A stretch of 7,271 nt of DNA. It comes from JBHHZI01 sp046757965. GTDB taxonomy: Bacteria > Acidobacteriota > Polarisedimenticolia > SMYD01. The notes under the pieces were generated by a model that was given only the letters and a program-made list of their open reading frames with translations, did not search any database and was not told where the DNA came from. Positions within the stretch are counted from its first letter, which is position 1. Every line of letters begins with the position of its first letter. The DNA is taken from NCBI GenBank assembly GCA_046757965.1, contig JBHHZI010000153.1, positions 1 through 7,271 of the forward strand, given 5' to 3'. Below are positions 1 through 6,078 of the stretch, in pieces. The position numbers and the translations under genes were made by a program.

Positions 1-2
1 GG

Positions 3-611
3 CTGCTGTGGGAACGGCGCGGACCGCAGCGAGCGGCCGAACGGCAGAACCGCGCCGGCGACCGCGCCCTCTCGGCGCCGCCGCCGCCGGTGCCGCGTGG
101 TGAACCGCTTGCCGGATTGCTGGCGGGCCTGGGCTCGGGCGCATTCATGGCCGCAGGCCTGGCGGGTCTCTATCTCCTGGCGCTGAGGGGCGGCCCCCTG
201 CTGGCGGACGCGGCGCCGCGCGTGGCCGATCGGGTCACCGCGATCGGGGCGGGCACTCCGGTCCGTTTCCTCCTGCTCACCCTCTTCCTCTCGGGACTGC
301 ACTCTCTGCTCGAGGAGTACTACTGGCGGTGGTTCGTGTTCGGGCGGCTGCAGAGACGACTCGGCCGGGTCTCGTCCGTGGCGCTCTCCAGCCTCGCCTT
401 CACGGCGCATCACGTCATCGTGCTCCATGCCTTCGCGGGTCCGGACCACGTGACCGCCACGGCATGTTTGTCGGCGGCGGTGGCGGCCGCCGGAGCACTC
501 TGGGCACTTCTCTACGTCCGGTACGCTACGCTTGCGCCATCATGGCTCTCGCATCTGCTCGTCGACGTCGCCATCATGGCCATCGGGTACGACCTCGTCT
601 TCGGTGGCTGA
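3..611 (+). CDS. CPBP-family intramembrane metalloprotease-like protein (5' end outside window)
   Basis: The CPBP (CAAX protease and bacteriocin-processing, Abi) family consists of polytopic membrane proteins, some of which are intramembrane proteases. All three family motifs are visible. EExxxR is the segment EEYYWR (nt 312-329), FxxxH is FTAHH (nt 399-413), and HxxxD is HLLVD (nt 552-566). Hydrophobic helices surround them: one near nt 114-185, one just before EExxxR, one near nt 465-515 and one at the C-terminus. The frame is open to the window edge. It reads an apparent helix end (LLWERR) and then a polar, proline-rich linker, so the gene probably starts upstream. The GTG at nt 90 would remove that N-terminal part and has no convincing ribosome binding site. 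It ends 58 nt before the next gene. The substrate cannot be told from sequence; the family call is firm, the protease activity is inferred. Confidence 0.85.
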   Translation: MLWERRGPQRAAERQNRAGDRALSAPPPPVPRGEPLAGLLAGLGSGAFMAAGLAGLYLLALRGGPLLADAAPRVADRVTAIGAGTPVRFLLLTLFLSGLHSLLEEYYWRWFVFGRLQRRLGRVSSVALSSLAFTAHHVIVLHAFAGPDHVTATACLSAAVAAAGALWALLYVRYATLAPSWLSHLLVDVAIMAIGYDLVFGG

Positions 612-659
612 GGCGCGTGTTCCACGTTGACCCCATGCGACGCGACCCGCGGTTCCGCG

Positions 660-664
660 AAGGA
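660..664 (+). promoter_or_regulatory. Shine-Dalgarno that decides the aldolase/SDR start
   Basis: AAGGA lies 5 nt before the ATG at 670. The other in-frame ATG, at 664, overlaps this element and so would have no usable spacing. This favours 670 as the start, giving a protein two residues shorter. A small GC hairpin (CGCG, loop GTTC, CGCG at 648-659) lies directly upstream and leaves the element free. Confidence 0.55.
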
Positions 665-669
665 TGGAC

Positions 670-2742
670 ATGAAGGATCGCTGGGGAGCCGGGCCGGACA
701 CCGGCGGCGACCTCGCGGCTCTCGTCCACCTGGCACGGTGCGTCGGCGCGGACCCACGCCTGGTCCAGCCAGGCGGAGGCAACTGTTCCGTCAAGACGGT
801 CCTCGACACCCCCGTCTCGCCATCCGAGGACGTGCTGCTGGTGAAGGGCAGCGGCCACGACCTGCGCAGCGTCGGCCCCGAGGGCTTCACCCGGTTGTCC
901 ATCGAGCGGCTGGGCACTCTTCGCGACCGCAACACGATGGACGACGAGACGATGATGGACATCCTCCGCGCCTGCATGCTCCATCCGCACACCGACCCGT
1001 TTCCCAGCGTCGAGACGCCGCTGCATGCCTTCCTGCCGCATCGCGTCATCCTTCATACTCACGACATCGCCACACTCGGACTCACCGATCTCCCGGCGGC
1101 CGCGTCGGGCGCCCTCATCGAGAAGATCTACGGCGACCGCCTGACGGTCCTCCCGTACGCTCGCCCCGGCTGGCCTCTGGCTCGCCTGCTTCTCGACCGC
1201 CTGCCGGAGGTGCTCGACGGCGACCGTCACGGTGTCGTGCTCTCGCACCATGGTCTGGTCGTCTGGGCGGACACGCCGGAGCAGTGTTACCGACGACTGT
1301 GTGAGCTCATCGATGCGGCCGAAGGGCACGAGAGCGCGCGTCGCGCCATGGCCGTGAGCGACGCGGCAGCCCTTCATCCCGCCGCTGATGCGCTCGATCA
1401 CCGGGCAGCCATTCTTCTGCCGGTGATCCGCGGCGCACTGTCCGGCTCCCGTCACCTCATCCTGCATCGGGACATCTCGCCGGAGATCCTCGACTTCTGC
1501 AGGCGGCCGGACTGTGCCGATCTGTGCCGGCGCGGCATGGCCACCCCGGACCACATCCTCTGGGCCGGCCCCCGGCCGCTCGTCGTCCCGATCGATTTCG
1601 ACTCCCCGAAGATCGAGTGGATATCCGCGTGCCGGCTGGCGCTGCAGCGCGAACGGGAGGTCTACGTCCAGACCCACCGCCGGCATGCCACTGCCGGACA
1701 GGCACCCCTGGATGACTGGGCCCGGGCCGTTCTCGTTCCGGGCCTGGGACTGGTGAGCGCCGGCACGGATGGGGCCACGGCCCGGACGGCCGCGGCCTGC
1801 ACGCGGGCCACGCTCGAGGTCATGCAGAGCGCCGAGGCGATCGCACGGTTCGAGGGCCTTTCCCCGGAGGACATGTTCGAGTTCGAACACTGGCCTCTGG
1901 AGCGGCGCAAGCTCGAAGATCTCCGGGCAACACGGCAGGCACGGCAGCTTCTGCCGGGGCGGGTCGCCCTGATCTTCGGCGCCGCCAGCGGCATCGGCGC
2001 GGCGGCCGCCGAACGCTTCGCCCGGGAAGGCGCCCACGTGGTCTGCTCGGACCTGGACGGCGCTGCCGCCGGCCGCGTTGCCGCAGCCATCGGGGACACC
2101 TATCCCGGCCGTGCCATCGGCCTCGGCACGGATGTGTGTGATGATGGCGATCTGCGGCAGGCGGTCACGCGGACCGTCCTCACCTTCGGCGGCCTGGATA
2201 TCGTCTTCTACACCGCCGGACGGGCGCCGACCTTCTCACGCATCGTGGATCTGACCCGCGAGGACCTGCAGGCCCAGCTCGACGTGCACTACCTCGGCGC
2301 CCTCCTCGCCCTGCGCGAGGCGGGCCGGGTGCTTCGCCGCCAGGGTCTGGGAGGTGCCGTGATCGGCTCGGTCTCCAAGGCCGCCCTGGCCCCCGGCAAG
2401 GATGCGGCGGCGTACGGCGGCAGCAAGGCGGCCTTGCAGCACGCGCTGCGCATCGCGGCGCTGGAATTCGGTGAGGACGACATCCGGGTCAATGCCATCA
2501 ACGCCGACCAGGTGGATACGCCGCTGTTCAGGCGCTTCGTGGCCGCCCGGGCACAGAGCGCCGGACGGAGCATCGAGGAACAGCTCGACCGCTACCGGCA
2601 GCGCAACGCTCTCGGGCGGTCGCTGATCCCTGCCGGCGACGTGGCGGAGATGGCGGTGCTCCTCGCCAGTGACCGGTTCGCGCACACCACCGGCGACATC
2701 CTGACCATCGATGGCGGCCTGCCCGACGCCTTCCCCCGGTAA
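670..2742 (+). CDS. Bifunctional class II aldolase / short-chain dehydrogenase (RhaD/YuxG-like fusion)
   Basis: Family members cleave a sugar 1-phosphate such as rhamnulose-1-phosphate to dihydroxyacetone phosphate and an aldehyde, and oxidise or reduce the aldehyde with NAD(H); they are cytosolic. The 690-residue length is typical. Residues about 15-215 form the class II aldolase/adducin domain: probable catalytic Glu115 (SVETPLH), metal ligands His129 and His131 (HTH), and the third ligand in SHHGL (His193/194). A family-typical linker follows. Residues about 429-690 form the SDR domain: GxxxGxG at Gly437/441/443, Asp461 after strand 2 (suggests NAD preference), Ser569, and YxxxK as Tyr582/Lys586. 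The C-terminus (RYRQRN ... TTGDILTIDGG) also fits the fusion family. Odd points: the NNAG motif reads YTAG, the SDR catalytic Asn position is His540, and the usual Thr before the glycine motif is Phe. No rhamnose kinase, isomerase or transporter is nearby, so the substrate is open. Confidence 0.9.
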   Translation: MKDRWGAGPDTGGDLAALVHLARCVGADPRLVQPGGGNCSVKTVLDTPVSPSEDVLLVKGSGHDLRSVGPEGFTRLSIERLGTLRDRNTMDDETMMDILRACMLHPHTDPFPSVETPLHAFLPHRVILHTHDIATLGLTDLPAAASGALIEKIYGDRLTVLPYARPGWPLARLLLDRLPEVLDGDRHGVVLSHHGLVVWADTPEQCYRRLCELIDAAEGHESARRAMAVSDAAALHPAADALDHRAAILLPVIRGALSGSRHLILHRDISPEILDFCRRPDCADLCRRGMATPDHILWAGPRPLVVPIDFDSPKIEWISACRLALQREREVYVQTHRRHATAGQAPLDDWARAVLVPGLGLVSAGTDGATARTAAACTRATLEVMQSAEAIARFEGLSPEDMFEFEHWPLERRKLEDLRATRQARQLLPGRVALIFGAASGIGAAAAERFAREGAHVVCSDLDGAAAGRVAAAIGDTYPGRAIGLGTDVCDDGDLRQAVTRTVLTFGGLDIVFYTAGRAPTFSRIVDLTREDLQAQLDVHYLGALLALREAGRVLRRQGLGGAVIGSVSKAALAPGKDAAAYGGSKAALQHALRIAALEFGEDDIRVNAINADQVDTPLFRRFVAARAQSAGRSIEEQLDRYRQRNALGRSLIPAGDVAEMAVLLASDRFAHTTGDILTIDGGLPDAFPR

Positions 2743-2837
2743 CCCCCCGGCGGATTCTGGGCCAGCAATCTTCGCCCCACCGGGCACGAGCTGCGCGCGG
2801 CCAGGTACGAAAACGAAACTGCGGTCCTCCCTTCCCA

Positions 2838-2906
2838 CGATCGAATCTGTACATATTCATATCTAGATTTTCGAATAGCTATCGAGATTTTTGTGTATAT
2901 ATTACC
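2838..2906 (+). promoter_or_regulatory. AT-rich island with direct repeats; candidate promoter/operator
   Basis: By hand count 21 of 69 bases are G or C (about 30%), against GC-rich sequence on both sides. TATCTAGATTTT (2860-2871) and TATCGAGATTTT (2880-2891) differ at one of 12 positions and start 20 bp apart, so they lie on about the same face of the helix. TCGAAT also occurs twice (2841 and 2871). TATATATTA at 2896-2904 could supply a -10 element for transcription toward the c-di-GMP gene, but I see no good -35 at 16-18 bp. Each 12-mer with its next base matches the IHF consensus WATCAANNNNTTR at 7 of 9 defined positions. The compositional anomaly is seen directly; the regulatory role is inferred. 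Confidence 0.4.
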
Positions 2907-2927
2907 AAGGAGCGCCATTCCGGCGCC

Positions 2928-3209
2928 GTGGAAGAGACCATCTTGCGCCCTGCGGGCCTGCCAGCTCGACACCGCTCCCCGCCGCCCTCCCCGGGGGTGC
3001 TGCGGATCGTCCTGGCGCGCCCGGCGGGTTTCGGGTTCACGAGCCACCTGACCGCCTGCGTCGCCGCGCGCCACGAGGAGGACACCCGGGACCTCGACGA
3101 TGACCCGAGAATACGGGAGGCCGAGACGTCTCCGACCGGCGGCTCCGGCGGCCGGGGCTCGATTCCCGGAGGCACGACTCCACAGAATCAGACCGGCGCG
3201 GGAAACTGA
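2928..3209 (+). CDS. Candidate small leader ORF, unknown function (weak)
   Basis: This is a possible 93-residue protein starting at GTG. I recognise no family, signal peptide or membrane segment. In its favour, hand-counted G+C by codon position is about 78/57/88% for the first 60 codons, the position-3 > 1 > 2 order expected of a real gene in GC-rich DNA. It ends 9 nt before the c-di-GMP gene in the same frame, as a translationally coupled leader would. Against it, the last third (about 61/76/73%) is not coding-like and is rich in Gly, Pro and Thr. The nearest Shine-Dalgarno-like element, AAGGAG at 2907-2912, is 15 nt from the GTG. A 5-bp hairpin (GCGCC/GGCGC, 2912-2926) lies between them. 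It may be a short gene, a decayed one, or non-coding leader. Confidence 0.25.
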   Translation: MEETILRPAGLPARHRSPPPSPGVLRIVLARPAGFGFTSHLTACVAARHEEDTRDLDDDPRIREAETSPTGGSGGRGSIPGGTTPQNQTGAGN

Positions 3210-3218
3210 GACCCGCGC
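3196..3218 (+). promoter_or_regulatory. Start-abutting hairpin before the CHASE2-GGDEF-EAL gene
   Basis: GCGCGGG (3196-3202) and CCCGCGC (3212-3218) are perfect inverted repeats: seven G-C pairs around a 9-nt loop. The right arm touches the ATG at 3219. The loop holds both the in-frame TGA (3207-3209) that closes the upstream reading frame and GAG (3208-3210), the best available Shine-Dalgarno-like bases, 8 nt from the ATG. Such a stem would be expected to hinder initiation unless opened, for instance by a ribosome arriving from upstream. The pairing is seen in the sequence; its effect on translation is inferred. Confidence 0.4.
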
Positions 3219-6002
3219 ATGCGATCTTCCTCGTGGATCTCGCGACACCCCCGGATTGCCGGCATCCCGCTGGCCCAGGCGGCTGCCCTGGCCGCGGTGG
3301 CAGCGCTTTATCTGGGAGGGGGTCTCGGGTTCGTCGAGAACCGGATCACCGACGCCCGGTTCCGACTCTCCGGCCGTCCCGCCAGCGGCGACCTCGTCCT
3401 GGTCACCATCGACCCGCACAGCCTGCGCATGCTGGACACCTGGCCCTGGCCCCGCGGGTATCATGCCACCGTCGTCGACAACCTGGTCGGCGCCGGGGCG
3501 CATCGCATCGCCTTCGATGTGGAGTTCAGTTCTCGCTCCCGACCTGACGAGGACCGGGAGTTTGCTCGCTCCCTGGAACGGGCTCACACACCGGTCATCC
3601 TGCCGGTCGTCACCCGGTTCGACCCGACGACGCAGACCCGCACCACCGCCTATCCCCTTCCCGGTCTTCGTCCGTTTGCGTCTCTGGCGTCGATCAACGT
3701 GGGGCCGGATCCGGACGGCATCCTGCGCGGCTATCGTGCCGTGCAGACGATCGGTACGGAGAGACTCCCCACTCTCGCCGCCGCCCTGTCGGCACGATCG
3801 TCTTCCGGGCGCGACCGGTTCTTCATCGACTTCGGTATCGACCCGGCGTCGATACCCCGGCTCTCCTACGTGGATATCGTCGCCGGACGATTCGATCCGG
3901 AGTCCGTGAAGGGGAAGACCGTCGTCATCGGCAGCACTGCCGTCGAGCTGGGCGATCTCGTGGCCGTGCCGGTTCACGGCACGCTTCCGGGCGTCATCGT
4001 ACAGGGGCTGGCCTTCGAGTCCTTGCACCAGGGACGTGCGCTGGTTCGCTCCGATTCCTGGGCGACCCTTCTCGTCACCTGCCTCCTGGCTCTTCTTCTC
4101 GGTCCGTTCCTGGCCGGCCGCCCCTGGCGTCCGGGACTCCTCGTGCTGGCCGTCGCAGCCGCCATGCTGTGGAGCACGGCGTGGATTCTCTACGTCCATG
4201 CCGGGCTCCTGCTGCCCATCTCCCCGGCGTTTCTCGGCCTCCTCGCCGTGTACTCCGTCTCTCTGGTGACCCGCCTCGATCTGCAGTCGATGCGCCTGGC
4301 GCTCCAGCGCCAGACGATCCGACGCAAGGAGAGCCTCATCCAGCGGGTGATGGAATCGAGCTTCGATGCCATCGTCACGGTCGACGACCAGCATCTCGTC
4401 ACCAGTTGCAACGCGGCCACCTCCCAGATGTTCCGCTGCCCTGCCGCCGAGATTCTCTCTCAGCCCCTCTCGCGCCTGCTCGGAACCATGCCCGGCACGG
4501 CCCGGGCGCCGGGAGAGCCGGTGGAGACCACCGGCCGGCGGCGGGACGGCTCGACGTTCCCCCTCGAGATGGTCATCAGCGAGATCGTCACGGAGAACCA
4601 GAAGCTACACGTGGCCCTGCTCAGAGACGTGACGGAGAAGCGCGAGCAGCAGGCAGCCCTCCAGCACCAGGCGTTCCATGATGCGCTCACGGACCTGCCG
4701 AATCGATTCCTGCTCCAGCAACGGATGGAAGAGAATCTCGACCAGGCCCGACGATCCCAGCGTCCCGTGGCCTTCCTCATCCTCGACCTCGACCGCTTCA
4801 AGGAGGTCAACGACACACTGGGACACCATGTTGGTGATCAGATGCTGCAGCAGATCGCCCACCGGCTACGGTTGCCCCTCCGCCCGGGAGACACCGTCGC
4901 CCGGCTGGGCGGCGACGAGTTCGCGGTTCTGCTGCCGGAGACGGACTGTGCCGGCGCGGTGCGCATCGCCCGGGAATTCCTTGCCATCCTCGAGCGCCCG
5001 TTCACCATCCAGGGGTTCGGCCTGACCGTGGGCGCCAGCATCGGCGTTGCCCTCTACCCGGACCATGGCCACGACTCGTTCCTCCTGCTGCAGCGGGCCG
5101 ACGTGGCCATGTACATCGCCAAGCGCGAGATGAGCGGTGTCTCGGTGTATGACGCCCACAAGGATGACCACAGCCTGCGCCAGCTCACGTTGACCGGCGA
5201 GTTGAAGGAGGCGATCGAGCTCAACAACTTCCTGCTCTGCTATCAGCCCAAGCTCTTCTGCTCTGACGACCGGCCTGCCGGCATGGAAGCTCTGGTGCGC
5301 TGGCAACACCCGCGGCACGGTCTGTTGCCACCGGACGAGTTCATCGGCCTGGCGGAGAATACCGGCCTGATCCGACCGCTGACCTACTGGGTGCTCAACA
5401 CGGCGCTGAAGCAGTATGCCGGCTGGCGCGACGAGGGTGTCGAGGTCCCCATCGCCATCAACCTCTCCGCCCAGAGCCTGAGCGAGCGAGACCTCCCGTC
5501 CAATCTGCGGGACATGCTCCACGATCTGCGACTACTCCCGGAGAACCTGATCCTCGAGATCACCGAGAGCGTGCTGATGGAAGACCCCGAACGATCGATG
5601 GAGATCGTCACGGCACTGGCCAGGATGGGAATCGGCATCTCCATCGACGACTTCGGCACGGGATACTCGTCGCTGGCCTACCTCAAGCGCCTGCCCGCCC
5701 GCGAGATCAAGATCGATCGCAGCTTCATCAGCAACATGGACAAGAACTCCGACGACACCGTCATCGTGCGCTCGACCGTCGATCTGGCGCACAATCTCGG
5801 ACTGCGCGTGGTGGCCGAAGGAGTCGAGACCGCCACCGTCTGGCAGCAACTGAAGGTGCTGGGCTGCGATTCCGGGCAGGGCTATCTGTTCAGCGCGCCG
5901 GTGCCGGCGGACGAGTTCATCGAGTGGTTCCGGCTGGCGCGAGACCGGCCGCCCGCTCTCGACGCCACGCCGTTGAGGCTGGCCACTCCGCCCTCCCGCT
6001 GA
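3219..6002 (+). CDS. CHASE2-PAS-GGDEF-EAL membrane sensor (diguanylate cyclase/c-di-GMP phosphodiesterase)
   Basis: This 927-residue inner-membrane protein should make and/or degrade cyclic di-GMP in response to an extracytoplasmic signal. In order it has: a membrane helix at about 16-36; a periplasmic CHASE2 domain at about 40-275 (TIDPHSL, WPWPR, AFDVEFS, PDPDGILRG, GKTVVIGST); three helices at about 281-299, 304-325 and 329-350; a short linker; PAS at about 371-475; GGDEF at about 483-645; and EAL at about 655-905. The cyclase site is intact (GGDEF at 564-568; Asp523, Asn531, Asp540). It also has a canonical RxxD product-inhibition site (Arg555/Asp558), five residues before GGDEF. The phosphodiesterase residues are also all present: Glu690 (EAL), Asn748, Glu780, Asp810/811 (DDFGTG), Lys831, Glu867 and Gln887. 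Which activity dominates cannot be told from sequence. The start is fixed by an in-frame TGA at 3207-3209 and by the nearby first helix. CHASE2 ligands are generally unknown. Confidence 0.95.
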   Translation: MRSSSWISRHPRIAGIPLAQAAALAAVAALYLGGGLGFVENRITDARFRLSGRPASGDLVLVTIDPHSLRMLDTWPWPRGYHATVVDNLVGAGAHRIAFDVEFSSRSRPDEDREFARSLERAHTPVILPVVTRFDPTTQTRTTAYPLPGLRPFASLASINVGPDPDGILRGYRAVQTIGTERLPTLAAALSARSSSGRDRFFIDFGIDPASIPRLSYVDIVAGRFDPESVKGKTVVIGSTAVELGDLVAVPVHGTLPGVIVQGLAFESLHQGRALVRSDSWATLLVTCLLALLLGPFLAGRPWRPGLLVLAVAAAMLWSTAWILYVHAGLLLPISPAFLGLLAVYSVSLVTRLDLQSMRLALQRQTIRRKESLIQRVMESSFDAIVTVDDQHLVTSCNAATSQMFRCPAAEILSQPLSRLLGTMPGTARAPGEPVETTGRRRDGSTFPLEMVISEIVTENQKLHVALLRDVTEKREQQAALQHQAFHDALTDLPNRFLLQQRMEENLDQARRSQRPVAFLILDLDRFKEVNDTLGHHVGDQMLQQIAHRLRLPLRPGDTVARLGGDEFAVLLPETDCAGAVRIAREFLAILERPFTIQGFGLTVGASIGVALYPDHGHDSFLLLQRADVAMYIAKREMSGVSVYDAHKDDHSLRQLTLTGELKEAIELNNFLLCYQPKLFCSDDRPAGMEALVRWQHPRHGLLPPDEFIGLAENTGLIRPLTYWVLNTALKQYAGWRDEGVEVPIAINLSAQSLSERDLPSNLRDMLHDLRLLPENLILEITESVLMEDPERSMEIVTALARMGIGISIDDFGTGYSSLAYLKRLPAREIKIDRSFISNMDKNSDDTVIVRSTVDLAHNLGLRVVAEGVETATVWQQLKVLGCDSGQGYLFSAPVPADEFIEWFRLARDRPPALDATPLRLATPPSR

Positions 6003-6020
6003 CCGGCGACCCGGCCGGTC
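6001..6020 (+). terminator. GC hairpin overlapping the stop codon (weak terminator candidate)
   Basis: GACCGGC (6001-6007) and GCCGGTC (6014-6020) pair as a perfect 7-bp stem with a 6-nt loop, beginning within the TGA of the c-di-GMP gene. The sequence after it is C-rich and lacks a T-tract, so it is not a standard intrinsic terminator. It could instead slow or stabilise the 3' end of the transcript. Confidence 0.25.
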
Positions 6021-6042
6021 GCCCCACGCATCCGCCGCGCGG

Positions 6043-6048
6043 TAGAAT
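6043..6048 (+). promoter_or_regulatory. Candidate -10 element of the GCS2-family gene
   Basis: TAGAAT matches the sigma-70 -10 consensus at five of six positions and stands out in GC-rich sequence 30 nt before the ATG. No good -35 hexamer is visible about 17 bp upstream. The TAG within it is also the in-frame stop that limits how far upstream the next gene could start. Confidence 0.35.
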
Positions 6049-6062
6049 CGTGCCAGGGCACC

Positions 6063-6069
6063 GGGAGGA
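6063..6069 (+). promoter_or_regulatory. Ribosome binding site of the GCS2-family gene
   Basis: GGGAGGA lies 9 nt before the ATG at 6079. With the in-frame TAG at 6043 and no other start codon between them, it sets the start. Confidence 0.6.
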
Positions 6070-6078
6070 CGCCGCTCC

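Larger units (their letters stand above)
2743..3218 (+). other. Long intergenic spacer / leader before the c-di-GMP gene
   Basis: This 476-nt gap is much longer than the others in the window (58 and 76 nt). Nt 2743-2837 is GC-rich with no clear terminator: there are short GC palindromes but no T-tract. Nt 2838-2906 is the AT-rich island. Nt 2907-3218 is GC-rich again and holds a candidate small reading frame, a 10-bp palindrome (GAGACGTCTC, 3123-3132) and the start-abutting hairpin. I recognise no known riboswitch or structured RNA family in it. Confidence 0.6.

Noticed and set aside
627..632. TTGACC as a -35 box for the aldolase gene
   Set aside because: No -10-like hexamer lies 16-18 bp downstream; that stretch is GC-rich hairpin sequence.
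574..2037. Long open frame on the minus strand opposite the aldolase gene (487 codons)
   Set aside because: It lies antisense to a clearly recognisable enzyme. Its product is rich in Arg, Gly, Pro and Ala with no family features, a common by-product of GC-rich coding DNA.
2757..2804. CTGGGCC / GGCCAG pairing as a terminator for the aldolase gene
   Set aside because: The pairing needs a bulge and a loop of more than 30 nt, and no T-tract follows.
3123..3132. Perfect 10-bp palindrome GAGACGTCTC as an operator
   Set aside because: Several 10-bp palindromes are expected by chance in a window of this length, and there is no second copy or extended symmetry.
3152..3182. A T-arm-like segment (CCGGG, loop with CTCGATT, CCCGG) followed by CCA, suggesting a tRNA or tRNA remnant
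   Set aside because: The loop is 8 nt in the pairing register, the CCA is two bases out of place, and no matching acceptor, D or anticodon arms are found upstream.
2592..4394. 600-codon open frame on the minus strand across the spacer and the CHASE2 region
   Set aside because: It overlaps two recognised genes antisense, is of low complexity and charged, and has no recognisable domain. Third-position bias in the overlap is explained by the + strand genes.
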